Part shown: one piece after another, positions 9,780-18,573 of the stretch
Numbering within the stretch: the stretch's first letter is position 1
Layout: every line of letters begins with the position of its first letter
NCBI RefSeq assembly: GCF_004000785.1
Contig: NZ_BILX01000015.1
Span: 56,598 to 120,597 of the forward strand
Direction: 5' to 3'
DNA length: 64,000 bases
Origin: Paenibacillus ehimensis NBRC 15659
GTDB taxonomy: Bacteria; Bacillota; Bacilli; Paenibacillales; NBRC-103111
The notes under the pieces: generated by a model
Seen by the model: only the letters and a program-made list of their open reading frames with translations
What the model was told of the DNA's origin: nothing
Database searches by the model: none
Translations under genes and position numbers: made by a program

Positions 9780-9971
9780 AACGGCCGCAACAGAGCGGGC
9801 AGGTCTCCTGACTTACGTCTCATCGCTTTTTCCGCAGCCTTCCCATCGACTTGGCAACAGTGGCGTACACGATACGGAAAAAACTCCTCGCTTACAGTGG
9901 CGGGACCGTGCCGGACTTTCACCGGCTTCCCTTTTAAGCCGATTCCGTCTTGAACGGACATCGGCACCTGC
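9780..9971 (-). promoter_or_regulatory. Cobalamin (B12) riboswitch
   Basis: The minus strand carries the class hallmarks in order: GGTGCC near 9966, the junction AGGGAAGCCGGTGAAA and GTCCGGCACGGTCCCGCC with CACTGTAA (about 9896-9936), GGAAGGCTGCGG, and the B12 box AGTCAGGAGACCTGCC (about 9799-9814). It precedes the cbi operon, so bound adenosylcobalamin should switch cobalamin synthesis off. No protein-coding reading of this stretch is needed. Confidence 0.
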
Positions 9972-10256
9972 TCTATTATGATATGAAATTGTTGAAAACA
10001 TTTGCTAGGAAACAGTGTAATGATAGCATGTTTCTCCCGCGCGTGTCTACCTTGCCGTTGCGTTGGGGGAAGCGGCTTCGGTTGCTGTCATGCCAATGGA
10101 TAGAAGCAATGTAAAAGCATGTATGTGAGGTGCTGTGGGGGCTCGTAGGAGATGTGGCCAGGCAGGGTCTGGGAAGCTTTTTGGTCTGTTCCAAGATAAA
10201 CATAGTCGTATAGTGAGTACGGCCTCCTTTTTCTTACAGTTTTCGCCAAAACCGCC

Positions 10257-10286
10257 TTGACGTTCGCATCATGTTCGTATTATAGT
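10257..10286 (+). promoter_or_regulatory. Sigma-A-like promoter of the coiled-coil gene
   Basis: TTGACG (10257-10262), an 18-bp spacer and TATAGT (10281-10286), with the ATG 34 bp downstream. The spacing and hexamers are close to consensus. Confidence 0.
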
Positions 10287-10319
10287 TATATCATCTCTTC
10301 TCCAAAAGGACGTGCTCCC

Positions 10320-10727
10320 ATGGACGAAAACAAACTCGACTTGATTCTTTCCGAAATTGGCGGTTTACGCTCGGAGGTTGGCGGTTTACGCTCGGAGGTT
10401 GGGGGGTTGCGGTCGGTAGTAGGCGGGCTGCAGTCTGAAATGAACGACATGAAGTCTGAAATGGCGGACATGAAATCCGAGATCAAAAGTATGCGTTCGG
10501 AATTCACTGAGAAGTTCCAAAGAGTTGACGACGAATTCCGCAAGGTTCATACCCGCTTCGATCACAATGAACGCATGATCGGCCAATTAATTCATATGGT
10601 TGGCGAACAGAACAAAGCAAATAAAGAGATCCGAGCGGAACAAAATACTCTCGAGCATAGCGTCGATATCCTGAATCGCCGCCAGCTTCGTATGGAAGCC
10701 GATATTGAAGCGCTGAAGAAAAAATAG
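10320..10727 (+). CDS. Heptad-repeat coiled-coil protein, function unknown
   Basis: 135-aa, highly charged soluble protein. The ATG at 10320 has AAAAGGA nine bases upstream; an in-frame TTG at 10257 is the -35 box and not a start. Residues about 13-55 are seven-residue units (GGLRSEV twice, then GGLRSVV, GGLQSEM, NDMKSEM, ADMKSEI), followed by more heptads to the end, so almost the whole chain should be coiled coil. No signal peptide, membrane segment or catalytic motif is seen. It is a stand-alone unit with its own promoter and terminator. Similar small proteins occur in Paenibacillaceae without known role; a scaffolding or surface-binding role is only a guess. Confidence 0.
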   Translation: MDENKLDLILSEIGGLRSEVGGLRSEVGGLRSVVGGLQSEMNDMKSEMADMKSEIKSMRSEFTEKFQRVDDEFRKVHTRFDHNERMIGQLIHMVGEQNKANKEIRAEQNTLEHSVDILNRRQLRMEADIEALKKK

Positions 10728-10750
10728 TTAGTGTTCTGCTATCAAATAAC

Positions 10751-10795
10751 AAGGTACCCTCTAAGCCGAATTTCCGGTTCAAGGTACCTTTTGTC
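10751..10795 (+). terminator. Terminator after the coiled-coil gene
   Basis: AAGGTACC (10751-10758) and GGTACCTT (10783-10790) form a stem, with an inner partly paired loop, followed by TTTTG. It follows the stop codon by 23 nt. Confidence 0.
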
Positions 10796-10804
10796 GTATT
10801 AAAC

Positions 10805-10838
10805 AAAAAAATCCCTACCAGCCGAAGCCGGTAGGGAT
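10805..10838 (-). terminator. Terminator of the tail operon
   Basis: Minus-strand stem ATCCCTACC/GGTAGGGAT (9 bp) followed by seven T. It ends the long minus-strand tail operon just after the endolysin gene. Confidence 0.
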
Positions 10839-10866
10839 AGGTTTAGTCCTTCGTTACGCATCCGGA

Positions 10867-11535
10867 TTATTGCGAAACCTGTCCGGACGCTTTCCGAAGC
10901 TCATTTGCGAGCCAATGAATATAATCCGCCTGTTGTTGATGAGCGGAAGCAGCACTCGTGTCTCCTTGTTGTTCCGCTTCGCAGCGCTTTGCTTCCGACT
11001 CTTTCCAAGCCGGACTCATCCATGTATCGATAATCGTATTGGCTACTCCCGCATCCAGCATCGCTTCTGCCGCCTCCTTATCGTACTGTTCAAGCGAGTA
11101 ACTTACGATCAGTTGGTTTAACTTTTTCGAGTAATCCGGATCGGTTGCATAGCCGCAAACTCGCAGCATCTCCGCCTGTTCCTGTGGAGACTGGGCACTT
11201 CGTACACGGTCGTATCGACTCCATTGAAAAAGCAAATCCTGATCCCGAAAGCAATCCTCGAGGCAGTCGTAGGCACGCCAATGGGCTTGCACGCCATCTG
11301 ATCGGATGCCGTCGTATACTTCCCACGTCTTGGTGCTTACCGATTTTCCTTTCCAAAAGTCATTGGGCCGGCCGCTGCCGACTTTATAACCGACAAGGTT
11401 GTTCCATTCATGAATCTTGCCGCCGGTTTCCAGCAGAGCCTGAGCAATCCGAACGGAAGGGAAGATCGGAGAACCTTCCCTCTTCAGCTCCACGGCAACA
11501 GGCGCAACCACAGCGATAAATTGCTCCCTTGTCAA
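10867..11535 (-). CDS. Glucosaminidase-type endolysin
   Basis: 222-aa phage-type peptidoglycan hydrolase of the FlgJ-like N-acetylglucosaminidase family. FPSVRIAQALLETGGKIHEW with the catalytic-type Glu lies near residue 37, NNLVGYKVGSG after it, and YDCLEDCFRDQDLLF and CGYATDPDYSKKLNQLI are family blocks. No signal peptide is visible, so export should depend on the holin. The TTG start at 11535 overlaps the holin stop (TTGA) and has GGGAGGAACGCCA upstream. It is the last gene of the tail operon and should cut the wall to release particles. The C-terminal 50 residues are unassigned. Confidence 0.
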   Translation of the reverse strand: MTREQFIAVVAPVAVELKREGSPIFPSVRIAQALLETGGKIHEWNNLVGYKVGSGRPNDFWKGKSVSTKTWEVYDGIRSDGVQAHWRAYDCLEDCFRDQDLLFQWSRYDRVRSAQSPQEQAEMLRVCGYATDPDYSKKLNQLIVSYSLEQYDKEAAEAMLDAGVANTIIDTWMSPAWKESEAKRCEAEQQGDTSAASAHQQQADYIHWLANELRKASGQVSQ

Positions 11536-11933
11536 TGGCGTTCCTCCCTTCCTTTGATCGCAGATATGACATTGCTCAGCGGCCCGAGGGGCACCCCGAG
11601 CTTTCCGCCATTTTCGACGATGCTTAGAAATTCAATGACGCTGTACGCAATAACGACACCGTCGCCAATTACGCCGTCTGAATTGAGGACCGATAGTTCG
11701 ATCATATACACGCAGCCGACAAGAATGATGATGTAGGTTTTTCGAAGTAGGCCATTCGTTCCGGTACGGCTGCTCAGTTCTTTCTTGACGTATCCTGCCA
11801 TGAGCCCCGTTGCATAATCTAATAGCATTAGTCCCAGCAGGATGGTAAAGGCGAGCCCGAGCCCTCCGACGACCCACGAGATGAAGCTGCCAATGACGCC
11901 AAAGCCTGTTTTGACGATCGCGGATTTGTCCAT
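11532..11933 (-). CDS. Holin (TcdE/phage holin 4 family)
   Basis: 133-aa membrane protein with hydrophobic segments at about residues 13-35, 64-83 and a weaker one near 90-105. GLMLLDYATGLMAGYVKKEL is the family signature, followed by SSRTGTNGLLRK and a charged C-terminus. It should form the membrane lesion that lets the endolysin reach the wall. The start at 11933 is fixed by AAAGGAGGAATAT directly before the ATG; the open frame reaches 11954. It is coupled to the endolysin by a four-base overlap, the usual lysis cassette order in PBSX-like elements. Confidence 0.
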   Translation of the reverse strand: MDKSAIVKTGFGVIGSFISWVVGGLGLAFTILLGLMLLDYATGLMAGYVKKELSSRTGTNGLLRKTYIIILVGCVYMIELSVLNSDGVIGDGVVIAYSVIEFLSIVENGGKLGVPLGPLSNVISAIKGREERH

Positions 11934-11993
11934 ATATTCCTCCTTTCTGCCCAAAAAGGGCGTAAAAATAGCCCCGATGGGATCGGGGCGAAT

Positions 11994-14255
11994 TTACTTC
12001 GCTATTGCTTGAATACCTTGATGAGTTTGTATCCTAAACGGGCTGGCAGATGGATCAGTTGGTGACACAAGTTCGAAACATCCAACACCGGATTTTGTAC
12101 CGCATCGCAATGCCTTCGACCCCAGCACACCGGAAGCCGGATCATATACTGGCAAAGATAATATAGCTGCTCCGGCTTTCGTTCGATATTCGCCAATCTT
12201 TTTTTTCGTCACAAATTCAAACCATGTGTATGAGCTCTGATTCCCCGATTTATCATAATGTGCAACTGCATAACGATATCGGGCTCCCGGTTTTAGTGTT
12301 GAAACGTTTGTTTCAAGCACATCTATACTTCTAGTTACTTCATAGGCGTTATAGATGTTTGGAGTACCCCCAACCCAATCTGTCCCGCTCCATTCTCCAA
12401 GCCAAATACCTGTTCGATCATAACCAGACGACGGCGTAGGATCCGAAAAGCGCAGCCATGAGATAGTCGCCGAATTTGTTCCATAAACAACAGAAGGATT
12501 GGGATCATTGGCACGCTTACTGTCTACGAAAAATTTGACTTCATGCGGTCCGCTTTGATTCCCTGCCTTATCCCGTATATAGAAATGGGCGGCATACTCA
12601 CCGTCACCACTATAAATCGGAACATCAAAATAATAGTCGCTGCCGGACTGTCCGGCAGCGTAGGGACCGATCCAACTCATCCCAGCTCTAACGTAATAGG
12701 CTTCAACTGCTCCAATTCCACTTAACGCATCACTGACGCCATAAATCCAGGTACGACGTGTGCCTCCAGTTTGATTTGAATAGCTATAGCCTTGGACGCC
12801 TGTGACTTTGGGAGTAGAATTATCTCTTATTACATTGGCCCGAACCATTACAGGTTCATTCTGGGCTCTGTCATAAGCTCGGAAGTCTACCCCCCAGTTC
12901 CCCTCGTACTCTAACGGAACGTCAATAAAGTAATTATTTGAGCTGCCATCGCGAATAGCATTCGCCAAAAAGTACCATGAACCATCAGGACGCACCACAT
13001 GCACAGTAACCCGATCCACACCGGATAACCCATCAGTAACATCAGCAGCCCACACTCTTGCGGAAGAGCCTTGAGTATATTGAATATTAGATACACTGCC
13101 GATTGTCGCTGGTGTCCTATCGACATTTGTCTTTATTTCACCAAGAAATCCGCTATTCCCCGCGTTATCGTAGGCATAAACATGGGTTGTATATGTGCCT
13201 TCATTGTTGTTATAGGCATTGATTGGAATGTCGCAAAACCAATTATCACTTCCGCCATCTTTTACACCGTCTCTCCACTGGAAATCATATCCGGGCCCAG
13301 CAGTAGGAAATCTCACTACAGAGACACCAGACCAGTTGTCCTTTACATTATAGGCCCATACCCTGAATGTACCGTTTGGCTGCACATTCAGATGTTGCGT
13401 GCCCGTGATACTTCCGGCTACAGGCGGTGTATTTTCAATACCAAACCATGGTACCCATGACCAAGGGCTCACGGCGTCAGCTTTATCCCATGTTCGGATA
13501 CGATAAAAATATTGGTTATCGCCAAGGCCATAAAACGTCCATTGGTTCGTAGCCGTTGTGTTTTTCCCAGAATCCATGACGATATTTGTGAATGCGCCGC
13601 CGTCGCCAGCGCTGACTTGTATTTGCCAAGCCGTCTGGTGATCGCCTCCGTCTGGATCGGAAAATGTCCAGTTGAAAACTGGGTTCCGGTTGTTGGTAAT
13701 TGAACCATGGACTGGAGTTTGTAGACCGGGAGCATTAGGCGATGTATTATAGAAAATATCGATATATCCGTATCCACCATCTGCCTCTCTCGAAAGGAGT
13801 GTTTTTAATCCTCTCTCTCCGACACTTGAAAGTGCAATTCCAAATGTTCTATAGCTACCATTGACATGATCCTGAATGATTTTTTTAACATCCCAATTGT
13901 ATACAATGTTTGCTCCCGGAGAGACAGTTTTGTAGGTGTAATTCGCATACCATCCTACATCAGGCTTATTTCTCCATGTGATTCCGTATTCAGACCAATC
14001 GGAATTTACAGGGACGGCATAAATATTGTCTGCCGTGCCCGTCCAACCGCTGGTATCAGTTCGAATTGTCAATGTTGCGTTACTAATGATTGCGTTCGCG
14101 GGAATAGCGGAAAAATCAAACTTTATATATGCCCGGTACGACTCCCTGCCATTATAACATTCAACATATAACCTTCCGTCCCCTCCATAGTTATCGTCTG
14201 GGTAGTCCCCTCTTACACAGGCATCCTCTGTTCTGAACAATCTAATCTGTGGCAT
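11994..14255 (-). CDS. Large tail-fibre-like protein with DNRLRE and Bsp-like repeat domains
   Basis: 753-aa protein, start MPQIRLFRTEDA set by TAAGGAGGTCGAG before the ATG. Residues 1 to about 165 resemble the DNRLRE/carbohydrate-binding beta-sandwich (RAYIKFDFSAIP, ISNATLTIRTD). A fibronectin-III-like domain follows to about 280, then three repeats of the GBS Bsp-like type, each about 90 residues, with ending motifs such as YTTHVYAYDNAGN, VDFRAYDRAQN and YAAHFYIRDKAGN. A second fibronectin-like domain and a small Cys-containing C-terminus close it. This modular adhesive build suggests a second receptor-binding fibre. Base composition is visibly more AT-rich than the sheath genes, as expected for exchanged fibre genes. 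Confidence 0.
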   Translation of the reverse strand: MPQIRLFRTEDACVRGDYPDDNYGGDGRLYVECYNGRESYRAYIKFDFSAIPANAIISNATLTIRTDTSGWTGTADNIYAVPVNSDWSEYGITWRNKPDVGWYANYTYKTVSPGANIVYNWDVKKIIQDHVNGSYRTFGIALSSVGERGLKTLLSREADGGYGYIDIFYNTSPNAPGLQTPVHGSITNNRNPVFNWTFSDPDGGDHQTAWQIQVSAGDGGAFTNIVMDSGKNTTATNQWTFYGLGDNQYFYRIRTWDKADAVSPWSWVPWFGIENTPPVAGSITGTQHLNVQPNGTFRVWAYNVKDNWSGVSVVRFPTAGPGYDFQWRDGVKDGGSDNWFCDIPINAYNNNEGTYTTHVYAYDNAGNSGFLGEIKTNVDRTPATIGSVSNIQYTQGSSARVWAADVTDGLSGVDRVTVHVVRPDGSWYFLANAIRDGSSNNYFIDVPLEYEGNWGVDFRAYDRAQNEPVMVRANVIRDNSTPKVTGVQGYSYSNQTGGTRRTWIYGVSDALSGIGAVEAYYVRAGMSWIGPYAAGQSGSDYYFDVPIYSGDGEYAAHFYIRDKAGNQSGPHEVKFFVDSKRANDPNPSVVYGTNSATISWLRFSDPTPSSGYDRTGIWLGEWSGTDWVGGTPNIYNAYEVTRSIDVLETNVSTLKPGARYRYAVAHYDKSGNQSSYTWFEFVTKKKIGEYRTKAGAAILSLPVYDPASGVLGSKALRCGTKSGVGCFELVSPTDPSASPFRIQTHQGIQAIAK

Positions 14256-14266
14256 ACTCGACCTCC

Positions 14267-14527
14267 TTACAGATCGCTGCGAATCCACATGCGGCCGATA
14301 GCTGGAGAATCGGGGTCTGATGCTCGAACTTCGATGATAAGCTCTTTTGTATTGTTGGAACGTACTCCATCCACGGCCTTGTTGACTCCCTCGATTTCTC
14401 TAGCTATTGTATCCTTTACGTCTCGGAGCTCCGTATGAGCATCCGTGACGCCCTGCTCAATGCGGTTCATGTCCAGTTCGGTCACCGTATCGTCAAGCCG
14501 CCAGTTCGTTTTTGCAGTATACGACAT
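14267..14527 (-). CDS. Short fibre-attachment-like protein, paralogue of the main fibre N-terminus
   Basis: 86 aa. Residues 1-32 repeat the N-terminus of the 861-aa fibre almost residue for residue (AKTNWRLDDTV, DMNRIEQG), then a short helical stretch and a C-terminus ASDPDSPAIGRMWIRSDL, a sequence common in phage tail proteins. It has TTAGGGAGGTTTAGGG before its ATG and ends 11 nt before the 753-aa fibre gene. I infer that it docks the downstream fibre on the same baseplate site used by the main fibre, so the module looks like a detached adaptor. That role is inference from the shared segment. Confidence 0.
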   Translation of the reverse strand: MSYTAKTNWRLDDTVTELDMNRIEQGVTDAHTELRDVKDTIAREIEGVNKAVDGVRSNNTKELIIEVRASDPDSPAIGRMWIRSDL

Positions 14528-14630
14528 CCCTAAACCTCCCTAATTAAATAATGTTTTAATATTAACTAATCTCTAAACTACTATAACTCTTTTATAAACG
14601 AAAATAGGATATAGTACTTGTCCCAATCGA

Positions 14631-15110
14631 CTATTTCATTTTTTTCCACAAGCCGTTCCACACAGAAATCAATGCCTGTTTCTTTTTTGGGAATTTTGTT
14701 TCTAAAACGACACCTATTTGTTCAGTTTTAAACTTATTATCCGAATTCCGAGTTGCGACAATTTCCTCTGGCATCAGCCCTTCAATCCAAAACGTCTCTT
14801 GTTGCCTTGGACTATAGCTGAAATGTTCGGGCATTTCAGTTGGGGACTTTCCGTCCTTATCCAATTCCAATGGTTGGAGTTGGATATATTCATTCCATGA
14901 TTCGATATCAAATCTTGGCTTAAATAGTCCTTGCGGAACCGGAATAGCGACCACATACCCCAACATCTCCGTATTCAACTGTTGCCCTATATCTTCTTGG
15001 GCCAGCGGTTCCTGCGTCCTATAGAAAGGAAAAACGCCTGTCGCATCATCTGCGACAAGCGTTACGTCTGTCATAAATCCGTTAAAATCAATAATGATCG
15101 CTTCTTTCAT
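14631..15110 (-). CDS. Tail-fibre-linked protein, function unknown
   Basis: 159-aa soluble protein between the two fibre genes. It starts MKEAIIIDFNGFMTDVTLV, then has a Gln/Pro-rich mid part and a Lys-rich C-terminus, with no recognised catalytic motif. Its position directly after the main fibre fits a fibre assembly chaperone or small tail protein; many PBSX-like elements have an unassigned protein here. GGGGGTG lies close before the ATG. The 100-bp gap that follows is AT-rich and might hold a weak promoter for the second fibre set, though I see no convincing one. Confidence 0.
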   Translation of the reverse strand: MKEAIIIDFNGFMTDVTLVADDATGVFPFYRTQEPLAQEDIGQQLNTEMLGYVVAIPVPQGLFKPRFDIESWNEYIQLQPLELDKDGKSPTEMPEHFSYSPRQQETFWIEGLMPEEIVATRNSDNKFKTEQIGVVLETKFPKKKQALISVWNGLWKKMK

Positions 15111-15122
15111 CGCGCACCCCCG

Positions 15123-17708
15123 TCATTGTTCTGCCAGAAACGTAATACCTTCTAATGAGAAATACCCTGCGCCACCCAAAGTATGTCTAACATCTCCATT
15201 TGCAGTGATATCGACGCGTCCAATTAGTGCACTTCCATTTGTATCGGAAATCGTCATAAAAATCTTTGTCGCTTTTGGACGGTAACCCGGGGGAAGAGTA
15301 AATATTACCGCCCCCAACGTACCGTTTTTTAAAAGCCCCTTAAGGTGGACGACTCCAAAACCATCTTTGATATACCTGACTGTATCGTAACCATCGGCAT
15401 ATTCCAGCCAACCGTTTACAAGTGTCGGCGAAATCCATTGGCCCTTCATATTCTGAGCATGCATACCTTCCAAGATGCTGACCCTTGTAGATAAGTCCGT
15501 CTGGCTGGAAACCAACGAATCAACAACGTTCATTAAATTACCTGCGTATTCACCTTGAATACTTTGAACGTTACAAGATAAAGCATACTGGTCGAGGGCA
15601 ATGTAAGTCGCTGAATAAGCGGCACGTTGATCGTAATTCGCCGCACTAATCCGCGCTTTGCTATAACCATTGGCATTGTGAGCACCCGGCATCAAAAGGA
15701 CTGACTTATCCACTAGTCCATTCTTATAAATATTTAATATAATATTAGCCCGGTATTTAAATTGACTACCAACTGCAATATCATTAAAGTAATACGAGTT
15801 GTTGGGTCCATATAAATTAGGGGATGTTTTCTCCCGAACGATCATCCCGTTACCGACTTCAACCTGATTCAACCCTTCATGAAATGTGATTCCGCCTTCT
15901 ACTGCAATCTCTTCAACTGTTGGAGTTGCAAGTTGATATTGCAATTTGTAAGGGGTGTATCCTGCATACGATGTAGTAGGACATGTTAACGAAGCATGTG
16001 CCTTTGATGTTTGATACGCCCAAGCCTTTGTCCCGGACCCGTTATAGTTGATATCCGCGCTCCCACCGGCCACATACATTTTATAACCTAAAAAATACGC
16101 TTTAATCTCATCCTGAGACGGTGTGTACGAATCTCCCCATCCACTATCGGCATTAGCAACCGAGATACGGATAGAACCGTTCGAAGCAATCCATCCGGCA
16201 TCAGGCGCGAGGGCAGCATTATGATCATATTTGCGTAAAATCGTTCCGTCGTACTTCACGAATGTACCAATCCCTAAGTTATCGGCACCATAGAATATAT
16301 CCGATATTACACCGCCATTTGTCGATAAGGACTTGCTTCCGGTACCAACACTTAACAAATCCCACGCAAGGTCTCCAGACACATCCCTCGGCTTGTAGCG
16401 TGTCTGCTTCCAGTACTTCCCGTCACACTGAAATGACGTATCGTAGATTGTTCCATCGACGTTGGACGCGAGATGGACGTTCGGGAAGAACAGATAATCT
16501 TCATTGCGTGGTTTGAACGGTTTGGCCCAGGAGCCGGCGACAAAAACAGGATTACTGTAGGAACAAATAACCTCTCCAAACGTATAGGTATCCGAGTCAT
16601 TTTCATCTGTATATCCAATTAGATTTGTCGCGGCTACCAACGCCATTGACTTAATATTGGCAGGCGTTGTGAATGCTCTACTTGTGTTAGGCGCAAACAC
16701 CATGCGTGTCGAAGGCGATCTATCCATATAATCAAACCTGCAGCGCATATAACCGTTTGTTGACGGGTTTACAAGTGTATAGGTTGTCTCAGGAACTAAC
16801 GGAATATCTTGATACTGGACTACTACCTCCTGTCCATTGGGGACTTTTGTCGTATCAAGCGTAATTGAATACAGTGATGTTACGTTTATGATGCTATTTG
16901 CAATACCTAAAGGGTTTAAAGAACATTCGGTAAACGGCGGCAACAAATTCTCTCCATACCTAATAATATAAGGCGAGCAGATATTTTTCATATCATCAAC
17001 GTACGGCCATTTCGCAGCGATCTGCTCCGGTGTCATGCTATCAATCGCGTTATACTCGTCTTGAGTAATCTCGTAGAGACGAATTCCATCGACATACGCA
17101 TACTGGCCTGCGGATCCGCTGACTCCAATGTCAACCTGTAGACTAGTGCTTGAACCAGAAGCAAATTTTGAAAAGGACAGAACAAACGTTGTGGTTGAGG
17201 TTTGATAGGGAACAGTCGGTCCATAAGCCTGACCACTCAATACGACACGAATACCATTAGTTGCGTTACCGTTTTTAACCTCCGCAATAGCGACATAAAA
17301 TTTGTTTTTTTCACATGGAATGTTTGATTTTGCCATTGTAGCAAGCGTATATCCGTTACCAATACTGATCTTGATACTATTGTTACCATATACTTTATTT
17401 GCGGAGTCTAACGCTGCCGTCCCTTGGTATATATTGGGCGGCGACGAGGTAAACGGATTGAGACTTTCACAATTCCCGTCCCTACCCAGCAAATTCACCA
17501 ACGTCCGGCCCTTGATACATACATTCTCCAACGGCGCGGTCCGCTTCGCATCCACAACCTGCAAACCATACCTCAGGTTCACCTGTTCAGGCGGCGGACT
17601 TGTCAAACTATTCTCATACGCATCCTTTAGCCCCTGCTCGATCCGGTTCATATCCTGCTCGGTCACCGTATCGTCCAACTGCCAGTTCGTCTTGGCCTCG
17701 TATGCCAT
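15123..17708 (-). CDS. Main tail fibre / receptor-binding protein
   Basis: 861-aa protein, the longest of the cluster. Residues 1-35 are the attachment segment shared with the 86-aa protein (MAYEAKTNWQLDDTVTEQDM). Residues about 90-230 look like a carbohydrate-binding beta-sandwich ending AYVDGIRLYEIT. A long central region of repeated beta-type sequence follows, and the last 110 residues (from MKGQWISPTLVNGW, with FTLPPGYRPKATKIF) resemble the distal knob of Gram-positive phage fibres. It should set killing range by binding cell-wall polymers. GC content is clearly lower than in the baseplate genes upstream, so the module was probably acquired. It lies 2 nt from the preceding gene. Confidence 0.
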   Translation of the reverse strand: MAYEAKTNWQLDDTVTEQDMNRIEQGLKDAYENSLTSPPPEQVNLRYGLQVVDAKRTAPLENVCIKGRTLVNLLGRDGNCESLNPFTSSPPNIYQGTAALDSANKVYGNNSIKISIGNGYTLATMAKSNIPCEKNKFYVAIAEVKNGNATNGIRVVLSGQAYGPTVPYQTSTTTFVLSFSKFASGSSTSLQVDIGVSGSAGQYAYVDGIRLYEITQDEYNAIDSMTPEQIAAKWPYVDDMKNICSPYIIRYGENLLPPFTECSLNPLGIANSIINVTSLYSITLDTTKVPNGQEVVVQYQDIPLVPETTYTLVNPSTNGYMRCRFDYMDRSPSTRMVFAPNTSRAFTTPANIKSMALVAATNLIGYTDENDSDTYTFGEVICSYSNPVFVAGSWAKPFKPRNEDYLFFPNVHLASNVDGTIYDTSFQCDGKYWKQTRYKPRDVSGDLAWDLLSVGTGSKSLSTNGGVISDIFYGADNLGIGTFVKYDGTILRKYDHNAALAPDAGWIASNGSIRISVANADSGWGDSYTPSQDEIKAYFLGYKMYVAGGSADINYNGSGTKAWAYQTSKAHASLTCPTTSYAGYTPYKLQYQLATPTVEEIAVEGGITFHEGLNQVEVGNGMIVREKTSPNLYGPNNSYYFNDIAVGSQFKYRANIILNIYKNGLVDKSVLLMPGAHNANGYSKARISAANYDQRAAYSATYIALDQYALSCNVQSIQGEYAGNLMNVVDSLVSSQTDLSTRVSILEGMHAQNMKGQWISPTLVNGWLEYADGYDTVRYIKDGFGVVHLKGLLKNGTLGAVIFTLPPGYRPKATKIFMTISDTNGSALIGRVDITANGDVRHTLGGAGYFSLEGITFLAEQ

Positions 17709-17710
17709 CC

Positions 17711-17992
17711 CTACACCTCCTTCACGGTTACCGTGTGCTTAATTATCGTATCGCTCGTAATCGGCACATACGCCTCATTAGAGCTTACCACTTGCCCCTT
17801 ACTGCTTTGGAGCTCGATCAAAGTCACCTCGGCCACCGACCCGGCTGGAATCATATACTCCAGCTCCACGGTGCCCGCATCCACTTTTTTGATCCGGAAC
17901 GTATCGATCTCATAGCTCCTGTTCAAAACTACCTTAGCAATTTGCGTATTCGTAAATTGAGCCAGCTCGCTCAAAAACGTTGTAGGAATCAT
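17711..17992 (-). CDS. Small phage tail protein of the baseplate-fibre junction
   Basis: 93-aa, beta-rich protein (MIPTTFLSELAQF, then EIDTFRIKKVDAGTVELEYM). The ATG at 17992 overlaps the YmfQ-like stop as ATGA and has AAGGAGGTACAGGTGAA upstream; the open frame continues to 18088 inside the previous gene and is not used. No enzyme motif is seen. Position between YmfQ and the fibre suggests a connector at the baseplate rim. Such proteins are frequent in Paenibacillus prophages, with no experimentally known role. Confidence 0.
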   Translation of the reverse strand: MIPTTFLSELAQFTNTQIAKVVLNRSYEIDTFRIKKVDAGTVELEYMIPAGSVAEVTLIELQSSKGQVVSSNEAYVPITSDTIIKHTVTVKEV

Positions 17993-18573
17993 TTCACCTG
18001 TACCTCCTTGCCACGATTGGCGAATGGGGTGCTGCCCAGCTTCCATGTCGTAGAGAGCCGGGTCATTCGGGTAAGCGGCGTTTTCCAAATGTGCTCCTCC
18101 AACCCGACGCGGTCGGCCAGAGAAGTCGCCTGGTTGTATACAAGGTTTGCCGGCTTGACGATTTGGACCGTATGTTCGATCTCCTTGAAATACGCCGCAT
18201 CAGGCACACCCATCGAAATTTTTAAAATGAAATTTTGCCCGTCCACTTCCACCTTCGCCACACCTGACCCAATGAGGGAATCCAAGCGGCTTTGCAGGTA
18301 GCGGACGGTGAACGGCGGGCGCGTGGAATAGCGGTTAATCAGCCGGTTGCGCCGGAACTCCAGCGTCTCCACCGCCGAGTCCGCACGAATGCCGACCATG
18401 TCCTCCCGCCGTTTGATCACCCATTCCTGCGCCGTCGTGACAAACTGGTTATCCAAAAACTGCCGGACCGCTTGCGCTATCGCCTCGATTTCCTCGTCTT
18501 CGGTCCGGGTCAGCTCTTTCATTTCTTTGATCTCGTGAAAATGCTCCGGCAAATAGTCCATCAGCTTAGGCAT
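17989..18573 (-). CDS. YmfQ/XkdU-like baseplate protein
   Basis: 194-aa protein of the DUF2313 (YmfQ, PBSX XkdU) type that completes the baseplate wedge between gpJ-like XkdT and the fibres. LMDYLPEHFHEIKEMKEL at the N-terminus and WGI-type blocks such as QEWVIKRREDMVGI, then FRRNRLINRYSTRPPFTVRY, are the family pattern. It overlaps xkdT by 8 nt and the next gene by 4 nt. Length is normal. Synteny xkdT-xkdU is the same as in PBSX. Confidence 0.
   Translation of the reverse strand: MPKLMDYLPEHFHEIKEMKELTRTEDEEIEAIAQAVRQFLDNQFVTTAQEWVIKRREDMVGIRADSAVETLEFRRNRLINRYSTRPPFTVRYLQSRLDSLIGSGVAKVEVDGQNFILKISMGVPDAAYFKEIEHTVQIVKPANLVYNQATSLADRVGLEEHIWKTPLTRMTRLSTTWKLGSTPFANRGKEVQVK

Noticed and set aside
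9623..9967. 114-codon minus-strand ORF across the cobalamin riboswitch
   Set aside because: It reads through the conserved aptamer; the N-terminal part is riboswitch sequence, and no ribosome site or family supports it. The hydrophobic end was noted in the riboswitch finding only.
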